A stretch of DNA of 64,000 nt from Haliclona indistincta (Eukaryota; Porifera; Demospongiae; Haplosclerida; Chalinidae): contig OZ024783.1 of NCBI GenBank assembly GCA_964017065.1, positions 17,273,752-17,337,751 of the forward strand. Direction: 5' to 3'. The translations under genes were made by a program, and so were the position numbers. The notes beneath the pieces are model-generated. The model was not told the DNA's origin. It ran no database searches and saw only the letters and a program-made list of their open reading frames with translations. Positions 32,144 to 43,358 of the stretch are shown here, piece by piece (position 1 is the stretch's first letter; the number at the start of each line of letters is the position of its first letter).

Positions 32144-35100
32144 ATGCTGATTATTCAGCAATTACATGCAACTTTAGCTCTACTGAAATGCTGCGTGAAG
32201 ACAACTTCAGGCAGGTACATATGGAAATATGGTGTACTACTGTTGGCTTGTTGGTTTGTTGCAACTGGTGAGTCAATAAAACAAACATGTAGCGCATAGC
32301 TTGTCACACAGTGTGAAAGTATTGATCATTCTTATTGCATTCAGATGCCCAACAGTTTCAGCCATACGGTGATATCCAGCTGACTTGTCCAGATATATAT
32401 AAAACTAATCAAGTACATCTCAGGGGTCAAGTTAAAGTGTATCGACCTGAGCTGCAAGATTATGTGTCAGTTTGCCTGAATAATAAGAATGGTTTCAATC
32501 GTGGAGCAGCTGCAGCAGTGTGCAGACAATTGGGATTTGTGGATGCCAAACTTGAACCAACAACCGTACACAATGACCATTTTGGGCCACCAGATATTTA
32601 TGGGTAACTAAAAATTGCTTTTAGTCAACTACAATGTTTTTTATATTATGTGTGTAGTTGTCGACAGCTAAGCACTCCTCGATACATCAGTCACATATTG
32701 TGTCCTAATGTCAGTAACTATGCTATGGATGGAGAACTACATGCAATGAGATGCTCTGTTGGAAATTTAATTGAAAGATGTGATGATAATCGTACTGTAG
32801 CTCTGTTGTACAGTAAGTAATCAATGAAGACTATAAGTATAATGTTAACTACAATGTCTATAGCATCTGAAGAATTGAAAAATGCTAGCAGTTATAGCTA
32901 TGACGGGCAAGTTCACTTGTCTGGACACACAAATGTTTCCTACAGTGGAACTGCACAAATCAGAGTTTCTGACAAGTACTATCCAATGTGTTCAGATTCA
33001 TTTGATTCTGAACCAAATATGGCCAAATCTATATGCAGACAACTTGGCTACACTAGTGGATTTCATAAAACAAGCTTGTGAGAACATTTTGGCACTCTCT
33101 AGTAATTACGATTAATAATTATTATAGGAACACGACAGAATCAACTTTCCAGTTGTCTAATGTTGCTTGCAATACAAGAAATGGCTCATTTCCTTGTTTC
33201 AGTCACTGTTTTAACAATTATTCCATTGTTACAACATGTAATCAAACTGACATTTTCTGTGGTAAACCTAGTGCAATTCACTAATAATCTGAGTACTGAA
33301 TTGCTTTGATATTGTGCAGATTTTAAAGTTGAAGATATGTGACCCGATTTTGGAAAACCCGGAATGTCGCGCAAATTTCAAAAACGGAGTTATTGGTAGC
33401 TGGCAATAGCCCTGTCTTCGCTGGTTATGGTAACGTTTGAAGCGCCGAGATCGTGCATTCCGTCGCTAAGATATAAGCTAAAACGCGCGCTGTTTTAGCA
33501 AAACATTGTTTTGTGATAATTGCGTGTAAACATGTAAATAATTTACGCGTGGGCGTGTCCGCATTCTTCCGTGCACGAGCACATGGCGCTAATGATTTCC
33601 CGGTTGAACCCGCTCGCTTTTCGTCTTCTTGCTATCAAGGTTTGTTATGTTTCTTCTGAGTGTCGAGAAGCTTTTCCTAAGTGATGTGAAGCTGTTCTTA
33701 CCTTGATTTAGCTATGGAGAAGGACTGTATAGCTAAACTGTTGCGTGTGAGCCATACTGGTAAGTACAATCTGTCTGATAAGTGTATTCTATCGACCTTA
33801 CAATTAAATTTCTATAACACAGCATTGTTATTCAAGCCTTCTACAATGCATTTGACTAGAAATGATGTCAAATTGAGTGTGTTGATGACGAGTGAGCAAT
33901 AATTAGAACAGTTCTATTCCTCTCTTGTGTACAACTTGAATTCAATCTGTAGCAAGGAATAAGACAAAGGTACAACACACACATTACCACAAAACTTATC
34001 TTGTTGCTTGCTTAAGAGAGATATGTTGCCTGGTTTGTATAATGATTACCAAGGGAGCCTTTTGTATATTTAACTTTGAACCGAAGGATGAGTAGGTAAT
34101 AGCAGAAAGAGGGAGAAAGAGGGCGAGAGAAGTTCAAAGCTAGGCTCCGAAAAAAGCCGTTCATAAAAATAAAGTTTAAAGGGGCTTCTAGGAAAGCCAT
34201 GGAATAAGAAATTAAAAGTTGGTTTTGAGAAAAACCGGTTAAAAGAAAGAAATAGAAGGGCCTCATCACACCTCTCTTGTGATGGCGAGGGATCTCGTCA
34301 CACTTCACTTGTGACGGCGAGCATTGTGACCAACCTCTCCGCACACACTGCATGTGCGGGCTCTCTTTGAAGGTGGTGGTAGCAATGGTGGTTCCATGTC
34401 TGACATTGCAGGACTGGGTGGAGCAGACTGTCTCAGACGAGGAACAGATGGCAGAGGACACACATCATCTCGACAGGTCTCCGGGCAGTACTCTCTGATA
34501 CTATCAAAAAGATACCACTGTCGCTCTGCAGACAGCCCTGAAGGAGTAACAACAGGAGGAAGATCAGTAGCAGAAGGTGACCAGTCATCCTTGAGCATTT
34601 TAAACTTCACTTCCTCACTGTCATTAAACTCCTTCAGGGTGACCTTCCCTCGACTGGTGGTGGTGAAGATGAAGTGGTGCTGCTTCTTGATCTGGGGAAT
34701 CTTGCGGAAGTGGAGCCCTAGAAACTCGACCCAGTCATACATAGGCACAAGCACCGTTCCATCTTCCAGTCCGACGAGCTCAGCAATGTTGGGAGCAGCA
34801 GAGCTGGTGATGGCGTTTGCCAGATCGTTCAGGCAGCCAATGATACTTCGCCGCAGCTTCTGCTTCGCAAGACCGAAGCACCAGTCTGGCGAGAACTTCG
34901 TGTGTCCGGCAAGAAGGAAGGAGATGGTGATCCTGTCATGGCGACCTGTGAGTATTCTCCACATCATGTACTGCATAAGGTAAAATCATCAATTACACTT
35001 ACTCAAACAGTTAGGCAAGCTGTATGCAATACATGTGCTTGCTCATGTGCATCACTTTATAACCTGCATCATGGCATTGTTCTTATTCTGCCCTGTGCAG

Positions 35101-37551
35101 TTATCGGCATTGAAGTGGGCATCACGCTCTTGAAGCCCGTGGTGTTCCAGGTAGTGATGCAGCAAGCTGATGACAGTGTTGGCACCTTTTCCAGTAGCTA
35201 CTGACTCTTCAATGAGGTAGTTGACCTATTAAATATGTTGGTTGAGTGTTTTGTCATCTTTTTAAACCTACTTGCTCAGGGATAGCCTCACAACAGATTC
35301 CAAATAAAGCGCACTTCCTTGGTGTAAGGAAGTACACTGGTCCTGGCTGGAAGGGATCACTGGGGTAGTGAAACTGCTGAGCAAAATCAAAGCTGTAGTG
35401 AGCCATTGTCGGTGGTGAAGATAGTTCTCTGCAGCTACGCGACTCTTTGCAGGCATCTTTATACACAGCTCTCTCATTGGCAGCTATCCTAAGATGGACT
35501 TCATACTCCTTCAGTGCCTAATGAGGTAAATACTGTTATACTTATTGTACAACAAGCATTGGAATGTTACCTGTGTCTTGTCTCCTTCAGTTAGATTGGT
35601 GCTTCTCATCAACATGCCTGCTTTGGCGTGACACTCGGAGCAGAGATCTGTACGAGGCTTAGCTGGCACTATCATGGGCAGAAGCGTCCTCCAGACCCTA
35701 CAGAAGGTGCTGTACGCTACTTCACGACTGTGGGACAGCTCACAAGCACTCGTGTACAGTTTCCACACACGGGATTTGGTGGTACTACAGGGCAGCAACT
35801 GCAGATCGGAACGCTTGTAACCAGGGATACGTCCTGGTAACAGAACGGCATGGTCTTCTGCATAGTTCCTTATAAAGGAGACTACACGGGACACATCATC
35901 GAAGGTCAGTGATTTCACTGGAAGCCTTCTAGTGTTGCCATGCACCCTGGGTGCAATGCCATTCTCTCTGCAGCTGGCCCTGATGTTGGCATACTGATCC
36001 TTCCCGGTGCAGTGTAGGAAGAGGAATGTCCGTAAACAGACTCTTTTCCCTTGATGAAAGTAAGTGCCTATTGCACGTTGCCTCTCTGCTTCCTTGTGTC
36101 GGCTCTCTGTGCTGACCTGTTCGCTGGTGTTCGTCATAGCTGTTATTTGTCCCATTAGCAATACATCTCTCTCTTCTTTCTTCAACTCAAAACAGTACCC
36201 TCTCATCTCTCGATAGTATGCCTCTGGGAAATTCTGGCAGCATGGAGTTTTGTTGCGACCTAGCTCACAACGGCAGCCTTGCTGTGCATACCAGGCGATC
36301 CGATCATCTTCCTTTGTGTCGATGTCTCTGAATTGTGGAGTGACAGTCTCAAGGAAGTGGTGTACTGCAGATGTTGACAGTTCCTCAGTAACTACAAAAA
36401 GAAAAAGTTGAGTTTGTTAAATTTTGACCAAAGCTGTACTCTAACCTTGATCATCCTCAATGTCGCTAACATCAGCTTCACCTGTAACACAAACAATATT
36501 GTTATTATTTTGTTGACTGATATTGTTAACTTTTGTAAACATACTTTCTAATTCAGGTGATGGTGGAATAGATGACGGGATATCTGAACAAACAGCGATA
36601 GAAGATTCATGAAGTGGAGGCTGCTCACAGGATGGTTCAGCAGCACCTGCATCAGCAACACAAAGAGCAGCATAGCTAGCAATATTACTGTACTACAGTG
36701 AAGCCTTACCTTTCAAAGAGCTATCATAATCACCTTCCCAATCTAAATCATCGTCTTTGTTGTGATAGATCAACATTATTCATGTGCTAATTGTGTTATT
36801 CATTGCATACCAGAGAAATTTTCGGGTGGATCCCCGAAGTAATCATCGATGAAGCCCTGGAGGCTAGCAGCAGTAGCTTCATCGAAGCTATCTCTTGCCA
36901 GAGCGTTGAGCGCTGAAGCTACTCGACTCGCCATTGTGTTCTTGGTGCAGCCGTGTTCGCGCGCGTCAAAATAATCACCATAGAAACGCAATTATTAGCT
37001 CCGTATCACGTATAATGGCTGAATTCAGTTACCTGTAAACAAACGCTCGTAACTCTGCAGCCATAGCGCTCAGAAGGTTGGCGCTAGTACCAAACTGTAG
37101 CTAAAGGATAGCGCTTTATAGCTAGCGCAAAAAATGCAAATCGTATGCGCGATCGTTTTCTACCTAAAACCGATGAAAACTCGAAACGATTATCTGCGCG
37201 ACATTCCGGGTTTTCCAAAATTGGGTCACATATTGGAGAACAGTCTGCTGGTAACCGCTTTCAGTGCAAATTCATTCAAGGTATAATTATGTGAATTATT
37301 ATAATTATAATATTATCTTATTCAATATAGAAACCAAACCATGTATCTCTAAATGTGATTATGCATCTGCTATTGGTTGGACGATATTAGCTTGTGTCGT
37401 AATTGCAGCTATAGGAGCATCTGGTGTCGTGTGTTGTTATTTCAAAAGAAAAACATGGACACAGAAAATAAAGAAATGCTGTCGCAAACACAATAACGAT
37501 AAACAAATTACTAGATCACTCACTGATAATGATAAAAAAGGATACTCATGA
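32144..37551 (+). CDS. SRCR-domain transmembrane receptor 2, split by a DNA transposon
   Basis: Sister of SRCR1 and SRCR3. Exons: 32144-32267, 32345-32603, 32658-32812, 32864-33077, 33128-33261, exon 6 in two parts (33320-33338 and 37234-37280) and 37331-37551. Phases match the sisters (1-2-1-2-1-1). Exon 1 has a hydrophobic leader (GVLLLACWFVAT). Exons 2-3 encode an SRCR domain with GFNRGAAAAVCRQLGF. Exons 4-5 encode a diverged second one (SICRQLGYTSG, then CFSHC). Exon 7 has one membrane helix (GWTILACVVIAAIGASGVVC) and a basic tail. A 3.9-kb transposon sits in exon 6. If it and one copy of the 4-bp target duplication are discounted, the exon lengths total 391 codons with no stop, so the gene was intact before the insertion. 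An AATAAA lies at 37560. Confidence 0.8.
33339..37229 (-). mobile_element. 3.9-kb DNA transposon with GTGACCC ends and a transposase gene
   Basis: Terminal inverted repeats of about 35 bp begin GTGACCC and continue ATTTTGGAAAACCCGG, with a single mismatch at position 8. The target duplication is ATAT (33335-33338 and 37230-37233). A complete spliced transposase gene runs on the minus strand. The left 950 bp are noncoding. The 4-bp duplication excludes Tc1/mariner (TA) and hAT (8 bp); Sola, Chapaev and Ginger are families known to make 4-bp duplications, but I cannot assign the superfamily by eye. Confidence 0.9.
34305..36934 (-). CDS. Transposase, 8 exons, 733 aa, DNCTGQNKN family
   Basis: Exons on the minus strand: 36811-36934, 36710-36754, 36545-36646, 36446-36481, 35571-36391, 35272-35517, 35064-35225 and 34305-34970. 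All borders are GT-AG, phases match, and the sum is 734 codons with the stop and no interruption. The N-terminal 100 residues are acidic. A Cys cluster (QGCRCELGRNKTPCC) and C-x2-C pairs such as DLCSECH suggest zinc binding. The core carries YSFDFAQQ, PGPVYFLTPRKC and NADNCTGQNKN, then HTKFSPDW. The Asp residues there are candidate DDE/D catalytic residues. The C-terminus is a zinc-knuckle-like CSVCGEVGHNARRH. Similar proteins are widespread in animal genomes as unnamed transposon proteins (recollection). Likely able to mobilise its own element. Confidence 0.8.
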
Positions 37552-38035
37552 CTTGTAATAATAAACTTTACAAGTTGGAAACTTGATTAAAATGTCTTAT
37601 AATTATTTTTGTGGTACAAGATTATTATGCTCAAGTTACAAGTACAGCCGGTAAAAAGTTTTCATTAAAAAAACCCTGAAAAGTGTAGGGATGACACTTA
37701 CAAAATTAAAGGAACAAGATGGAATAATGCTTGCAAAAGTAAAAGTTCCAAGACTCACGTGACACAAAACAGACAACAAGAACCAACCGTGCACTGATGA
37801 TGCCAAGTGACAAGAGAGCTAGTAGACAAACCAAATAAGGGCAATATAACAAATGCATGCATGAGCATGACAATAACAAATCTAAATTAAATTTGGTGAG
37901 CTATAATGTTGTGATCACAATTTGTATACATTAACTAACATTACATTTTGTATACTGACAACAATTGATGATTGATCAGAAAAACTCAACGCATAAATAA
38001 TGATAATGTAATCTCATGCATTTTCAATGCTAAAT
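37552..38035. other. AT-rich intergenic sequence
   Basis: No ORF of note, repeat or RNA gene. It begins with the 3' end of SRCR2 (AATAAA at 37560). Confidence 0.5.
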
Positions 38036-38710
38036 TCTCTCTCTCTCTCCTGTAGTATCCAGCATTGTTTACACATTTTTGCACATTCTCCATGATCTTG
38101 TTTACATTTTGCACTCACCAAAATCACTGCTATTTGTATGTACTTTTCAGTGACCAGCCCCAAAGTACTAACTTTGAGCAAAATTTGACGAGGATGCTGC
38201 ACTTTATTGGCTTCACTTCCGAAGTGGGAGAAGCATCTTTACCGACTTTAGTGTGGGCAATTCCAGCTACTCACTGGCGAAAAAGGACGCAAATTTAAGA
38301 CCAGTAGCACAAAAGACACACAAGATATTAACGAGAGAATTGGTCAGCATTTACGAGGTTAAAAGTCTTGCAAGATAATCTAGTAATTAAAGGGTTAATA
38401 CAAGATATGTGTCTAATACACGAATAACAGTAATGTATTTGAAGTCACCTTATGTACGTACGTACCTACCTGACTTATTTTGACTCAATTTTTATAATTT
38501 TTATTCCATGGAAAGATTAGAGAAAGCTTGGTGGTAATTAGAATTGATGCATGGTTTCCCAGTAGACGTATCCCTCGACAAACAGTGTTCCTACATCGTG
38601 ATCCTAACAAGACATTAACAAGTGCATGACGTCAAACTCATCAAAAAATTGAGCATTCAAAGCTTGCGACTAGGCTCAAAGCAGGAACCAGTAATTTAAA
38701 CTTGCGTTAT
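38036..38710 (+). pseudogene. Decayed partial copy 1 of the last two beta-helix receptor exons
   Basis: 38036-38083 matches the (CT)n, acceptor and first bases of the 31234 exon (TGTAGTATCCAGCATTG) before diverging. 38516-38700 matches the last exon (from the GAATGCTTGGTGG region to the Ser-rich tail) with substitutions, a premature stop and missing sequence. The region between resembles the MITE at 18877-19492. Not functional. Confidence 0.7.
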
Positions 38711-38744
38711 TAAAAAAAATGTTGTTACTGTGATATCAAACTGC

Positions 38745-38885
38745 TCACATGACATGCTGGCTTTTCTGGAACTCATGAATATGATTATCCTCAGCAATTA
38801 CATTTGAACACTTTGACATTAAATGTGATTCATGAGCAGCTACTTTCATAAGTCACGCCTATAGCTTCCTGCTGCATGCTCAAAT
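38745..38885 (+). repeat. Inverted repeat flanking pseudo-exon copy 2, left arm
   Basis: About 140 bp that reappear in inverted orientation at 39740-39885. They share ATGATTATCCTCAGC and TGATTCATGAGCAGCTAC. Together they bracket the second pseudo-exon block. Confidence 0.75.
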
Positions 38886-38960
38886 GTTTTGTACAACTAC
38901 TGTACTGTTCTCTTTAATTGTGTTAGAGATAACTCAGATTGACTTGACGCCGGTTTATTA
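38886..38960 (+). repeat. Copy of the SRCR3 upstream region
   Basis: Shares TTTTGTACAACTACTGT, GAGATAACT and TTGACGCCGGT in order with 41128-41195, just before the SRCR3 start codon. It is followed here not by an SRCR exon but by the intron sequence of the beta-helix receptor. Confidence 0.65.
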
Positions 38961-39003
38961 ATGATGATTAGAATGTGAATTCATCAATATTTTGTAGTAA
39001 TGC

Positions 39004-39041
<38 letters not shown>

Positions 39042-39726
39042 GTAGTATCCAGCATTGTTTACACAGTGTGTCCTAATGGTAGTGTTTCTATACACTCAAC
39101 CATACTCTAGTACTACTGCTAATATAGTAGAGGCATTGTTCTCTATCTTAACTATATTCATGCTACTCGTGACTTTCGGTTTGCCTCCAAATCAGTTTCC
39201 AGTGGTGCTCGTTGGGATGGACTCAGAGTGTTCTAGTGATAACAGTATAGCTACTCTCAATACATGGATATGGACTATAGTCTACTATACTCCATTGATA
39301 GTAACACTTGGTCTGATAGTGCTAGCGCTGTAAATGGTGCAGTTGATAAGGTCAGCAAGGAATGTGTGATGTAACTAATACAGCAGCTCACTAGTAATAG
39401 TTGAGTGGATCAGAAATTTTAGAAATCATGCCTGGTTCTCCCATGCCAAGCATGAAACCTGTGAAAGTAAGAGTAATTGTGTTCATAATGTGAACTTCAA
39501 GTTACCGTTTAACAATTAATGTCGTCGTGTAACTTTCATTTGTTTTATTACAGAAATAAGAGAATGCTTGGTGGTAAGTAGAAGCGATGGTTTCACAGTA
39601 GACGGATCCCTCGACAAACAGTTTTCCTACATCGCGATCCTAACAAGACATTAATGATCGACATTTTTAAATCAAACTCATTGAAATTGACCACTCACAG
39701 CAGGATCCAGACACACCTGTTTAACT
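38961..39726 (+). pseudogene. Decayed partial copy 2 of the last two beta-helix receptor exons
   Basis: 39046-39355 is nearly identical to exon 31234-31532, including the preceding (CT)n and acceptor. It has a 6-bp insertion followed by a stop (the CTGTAAATG region, where the parent has CTGTCAATG). 39556-39726 matches the last exon, with AAG changed to TAG early on and an internal deletion. The rest of the receptor gene is absent. High nucleotide identity suggests a fairly recent copy. Confidence 0.85.
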
Positions 39727-39739
39727 TAACTTGCTGCAG

Positions 39740-39885
39740 CAGTATGCTAGGTGTGACCTATGAAAGTAGCTGCTCATGAATCACGTGTTCAAATGTAATT
39801 CAGTGCTGAGGATAATCATATTCATGAGTTCAACACCGTTCCAGGAAAGTCAGCAAGTTATGTGAGCAGTTGCACAAAATCAATG
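39740..39885 (-). repeat. Inverted repeat flanking pseudo-exon copy 2, right arm
   Basis: Inverted partner of 38745-38885. It begins just after the pseudo-exon stop and ends about 10 bp before the GGGAGACAC element. Confidence 0.75.
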
Positions 39886-39893
39886 GATTATTA

Positions 39894-40575
39894 GGGAGAC
39901 ACGGTAGTGTCTCCCTATGTAGGGTTGAACGAGAAAACAAGATGGCGGCTACATACAATGTATTAGCGTTCAAACGCAGATATTTCGCCTGGTGATGAAT
40001 TTTATACGTCCAAAGACACTTAAATCTGCTATCTGGCGTTGCCCCATCTTACAGTAGCAAGGAGATTGCTCAAGATTGCTACTAAAGTGACGAACCTGGA
40101 AACGGTGAAAATCGAGTTTCGTCATCTTCGTTTTCTTCTTTCTTTCCACTCGCCTAGCACCTTTACGTGAGCAGTGCCGAGACCAAAACACCCACGAACA
40201 GTCGTGAAATTCTCCTGGCATGTGCCTTTTGAACTTAGTTTTTAGCGAAACGGCGATGTAAATTCCGCGATTTCTCGATCGTGATCCATTGTCAGCTAAG
40301 TGTTAGACGCCATTAATAATGATTGCGCAATACGCACGTGACCAAGCTGTGGTTAGCGCACGTGACCAAGCACAAGCTTGAGTATCGCCAAGCCGTATAG
40401 ATCACGGAGAACACATATTTGTCTGGAGTCTTCGAAGAACGGTAAGCTAGCAAGCGTAGAATCACCATTCTGCCTTGCCAGACAATTATAACCGCTGTAA
40501 ACAAGTGTGGGCGGGGCTCGTATGCACTGTATTCATGCATGCGTAGGCGAGCTGATATCTACAGCATAAGAATTA
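39894..40575 (+). mobile_element. One arm of the GGGAGGCAC foldback transposon
   Basis: About 680 bp matching 24710-25430, including the terminal hairpin (here GGGAGACAC and GTGTCTCCC) and the CACGTGACCAAGC repeats. The opposite arm is missing. It is followed by segment B (40578-40717) and foldback A (40718-41095), the same order as at 24710-25935. Confidence 0.85.
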
Positions 40576-40577
40576 TT

Positions 40578-40717
40578 TAGCTACAAGTTTAAAATTGTTA
40601 ATAATAAAGAAAACCCATCAACAACAGGAAAACCAAACCAATGGTGGAAACAAAGTTGGCACAGTAATTGCATGATATTGAACTGCACTTCACTGAAAAA
40701 GAAAAAAAGGACACAAA
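40578..40717 (+). repeat. Segment 'B', copy 3
   Basis: Matches 25430-25575 in the same orientation relative to the GGGAGGCAC arm. Confidence 0.75.
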
Positions 40718-41095
40718 CAAGAAAATTAAAAAGATTTCTATCGAAATCAGAAGGATGTAGGGTTGTGAAATCTACCACTGGTCAACAATGTAAACTAACA
40801 AGGAACAAGCATGGAATGGTAACACGATTGACTTGCTAACAGACCATAGATCCTACATCAGTGGCTGTACATAAGCTGTCACAAGCTGAATGCACGTCAG
40901 GTGTCAGTCAACAGCAACAAGTTGAACTAGCTATAGTCAACTACAGCAGCCACTGATGTAGGGATCTATGGTCTGTTAGCAAGTCAATCGTGTTACCATT
41001 CCATGCTTGTTCCTTGTTAGTTTACATTGTTGACCAGTGGTAGATTTCACAACCCTACATCCTTCTGATTTCGATAGAAATCTTTTTAATTTTCT
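40718..41095. mobile_element. Foldback MITE 'A', copy 3
   Basis: Inverted arms as in copies 1 and 2, with a partly different centre. It ends about 105 bp upstream of the SRCR3 start codon, so it may lie in that gene's promoter. Confidence 0.85.
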
Positions 41096-41200
41096 TAATT
41101 TGGAAAATCAATATGATAGTAACAACAGCGGTTTTGTACAACTACTGTTCTCTTTAAACGTCTAAGAGATAACTAGGTAGATTTGACGCCGGTATCAGTA

Positions 41201-43358
41201 ATGGCAGAGATTAATCTTGTGTTGCTACTTTTTCTGAATTTTATGGTGTTTGCAAGTGAGTTACTGAACCAGGAGCACATATTAAACGAGAATTGTCGTC
41301 GAACTCCTGCGGCGTTTCATGCAGACAAGCTTGTAGTGACAATTTTCGTTTATGCGCTCCTTAAACCAAGCATGCACTGCATGCATCATGTGCGGCATCA
41401 TGTGATGATAACCTTACATATAACTTACCAACAGATGCCCAAGTCGAGGCTGACACTCCTTTTGGTGATGTTATGCTAACCTGTAAATCTCCGTATAATC
41501 CTGAAAAACTCGGTACTGTCACAGTTTTTTACCCTAAGCACGGGTACCTGCCAGTATGCCGTGAGGGTTTCAATCGTGGAGCAGCTGCAGCAGTGTGCAG
41601 ACAACTAGGCTTTGTGGACGCTTTACCGTCCTTTGACGGCGGTAAGGAATACTTTGGCGATCCTACTGATATTGGGTATAGTTATGCTTCGGACGGTATA
41701 TACGGTTCATGTAAAATTATTATTATGATTTAGGTGTTACTCGCAGCCAGAAGAACCTGCAACGTACATCACTCGTATCAAATGTCCAAATGTGGATAAA
41801 TATGCTGTGGACGGAGAACTTAACATAGCACGATGCTCTCTTGGAAATTTTACTTTGGACACAGCAAAGTGTGTTGATGGTATTGCAGCTGTTGAATGCT
41901 GTAAGTACATGTATATGCACGAACTTGATTCCAAGCTAATAACTGAATAATAATATTATTATTACACAGCTCCAGAATCACTCGAAAATTATCCAGAATA
42001 CAGATTCAATGGACAAGTACGCTTAGCACATAAACCACAATATGCGGATTCATATAAAGGAACTGTAAAAGTCATAATTTCTAATGAGGAATACTCACTA
42101 TGCTCAGACTCAGGTAGGTTTACTCCTTTTGTGGCAAATTCAGTTTGCAGGCAACTTGGTTACACTAACAGCAGAAGTTCTAATCCAACAAGGTGAGTTT
42201 TAATGCTCATTGACAAGTATTGACCATGCAGCAACACTATATGCAGTGAATATTCAAACTTTGTGAATCTACTCGACAGTTGTGTTGATAAAACTACAGA
42301 TTCATTTCCGTGTTTCTCTCATTGCATCAACATCGATAGCTACAAAAATGTCACCAATTGTAAAGAAGTGGAAATTATCTGTGGTAAGCTACATGTAGAC
42401 AACAGTGTATAAGAAGCAAGCTTACCAGGGCCTGCCTTACATTCGGTAAGGGTGAACCACTCCCAAACAAATCTTGTCCTGCAGTCAATACTGTTTACTG
42501 TGTGGAGTGAGTCATCTGACTCTATTAGTGGCATTACCTCTGGGGATTTTCCCTGTACATACACTGGTGTACATACACCGGTGTACATACAGGGGAAATC
42601 AGTAATAATAATACTATATATTTCTCTGGCAGTGCCTTTGATCTTAGAGGCTACTATGGTACAAGTATAGCTAAAATCAGGTGTAATATTTAAACTCTGC
42701 ATGCATGACCTTTACGAGTTTATGATAGTCATGCATGTACATGTACAAAGGTTTTTGTTATAGCTTTTTTAGTACAATGTGAGAATGGGCTACACAGAGA
42801 TGACATGTACATGTACAGGTATAACAAAAATGTATAATTAATTTTATATTGATTCCCAATATATAATGGATAGCAAAGTTTGTATTACGTATAAAAAACA
42901 CGTTGTACGGTACAACTGAACAACTCATTACGTATAAAGGTTCACGATTACTTATTTCGTGCTGCAGATTTAATTAGTGACAACATGATAACAGAATCTG
43001 CAGGCAGTCATGGACAGTGTGCGCTGGTCATCCCCTCACCAGAACCAGGCATGTATATTTGTACACTGATGCAGCTTTCATTGCTCATAACTTCTCACAT
43101 GTAGCAGCTACATGTATAATTACCACTGGAGGCGGAATTGGTATTGGAATTGGCATTGCCATCGGTACTTTAATTACAGCTATAATAACATTTGTTATTG
43201 GATGGATTGTGTACAAAAGGCAGATATGTAGACGTGCACCTCCGTTTAAAGAAGTCCTTCAAAATGAAGAACCCCCTCCCCGAGATGAAGAATTCGAACC
43301 TGGTGAACGAGATCAACTAGTAAAAAATGGAGGCAACAGCTTGCAGCGGCAGTCATGA
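41201..43358 (+). CDS. SRCR-domain transmembrane receptor 3, 7 exons, 374 aa
   Basis: Exons: 41201-41255, 41435-41675, 41734-41900, 41970-42192, 42280-42383, 42968-43048 and 43105-43358. Phases equal those of SRCR1, and exon 1 (55 bp) and exon 5 (104 bp) are the same length as in SRCR1. Signal peptide: MAEINLVLLLFLNFMVFA. The SRCR domain in exons 2-3 contains GFNRGAAAAVCRQLGF; a second in exons 4-5 has SVCRQLGYTNS and CFSHC. A Gly-rich single membrane helix follows (GIGIAIGTLITAIITFVIGW), then a tail of about 45 residues rich in Pro, Glu and Arg. Exon 6 has no GT donor in the right phase; CCAG followed by GCATGT at 43049 would give a GC-AG intron. An acceptor shift to 43108 would remove one residue without changing the frame. 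Confidence 0.82.

Noticed and set aside
33714..33902. 62-codon ORF in the left part of the transposon
   Set aside because: No domain, no splice context, and on the strand opposite to the transposase.
34354..34983. 209-codon plus-strand ORF
   Set aside because: Antisense to the last exon of the transposase, which has spliced support and zinc-knuckle motifs.
38961..39726. A second functional beta-helix receptor gene
   Set aside because: Only the last exons are present, both with premature stops, and the other exons are missing.
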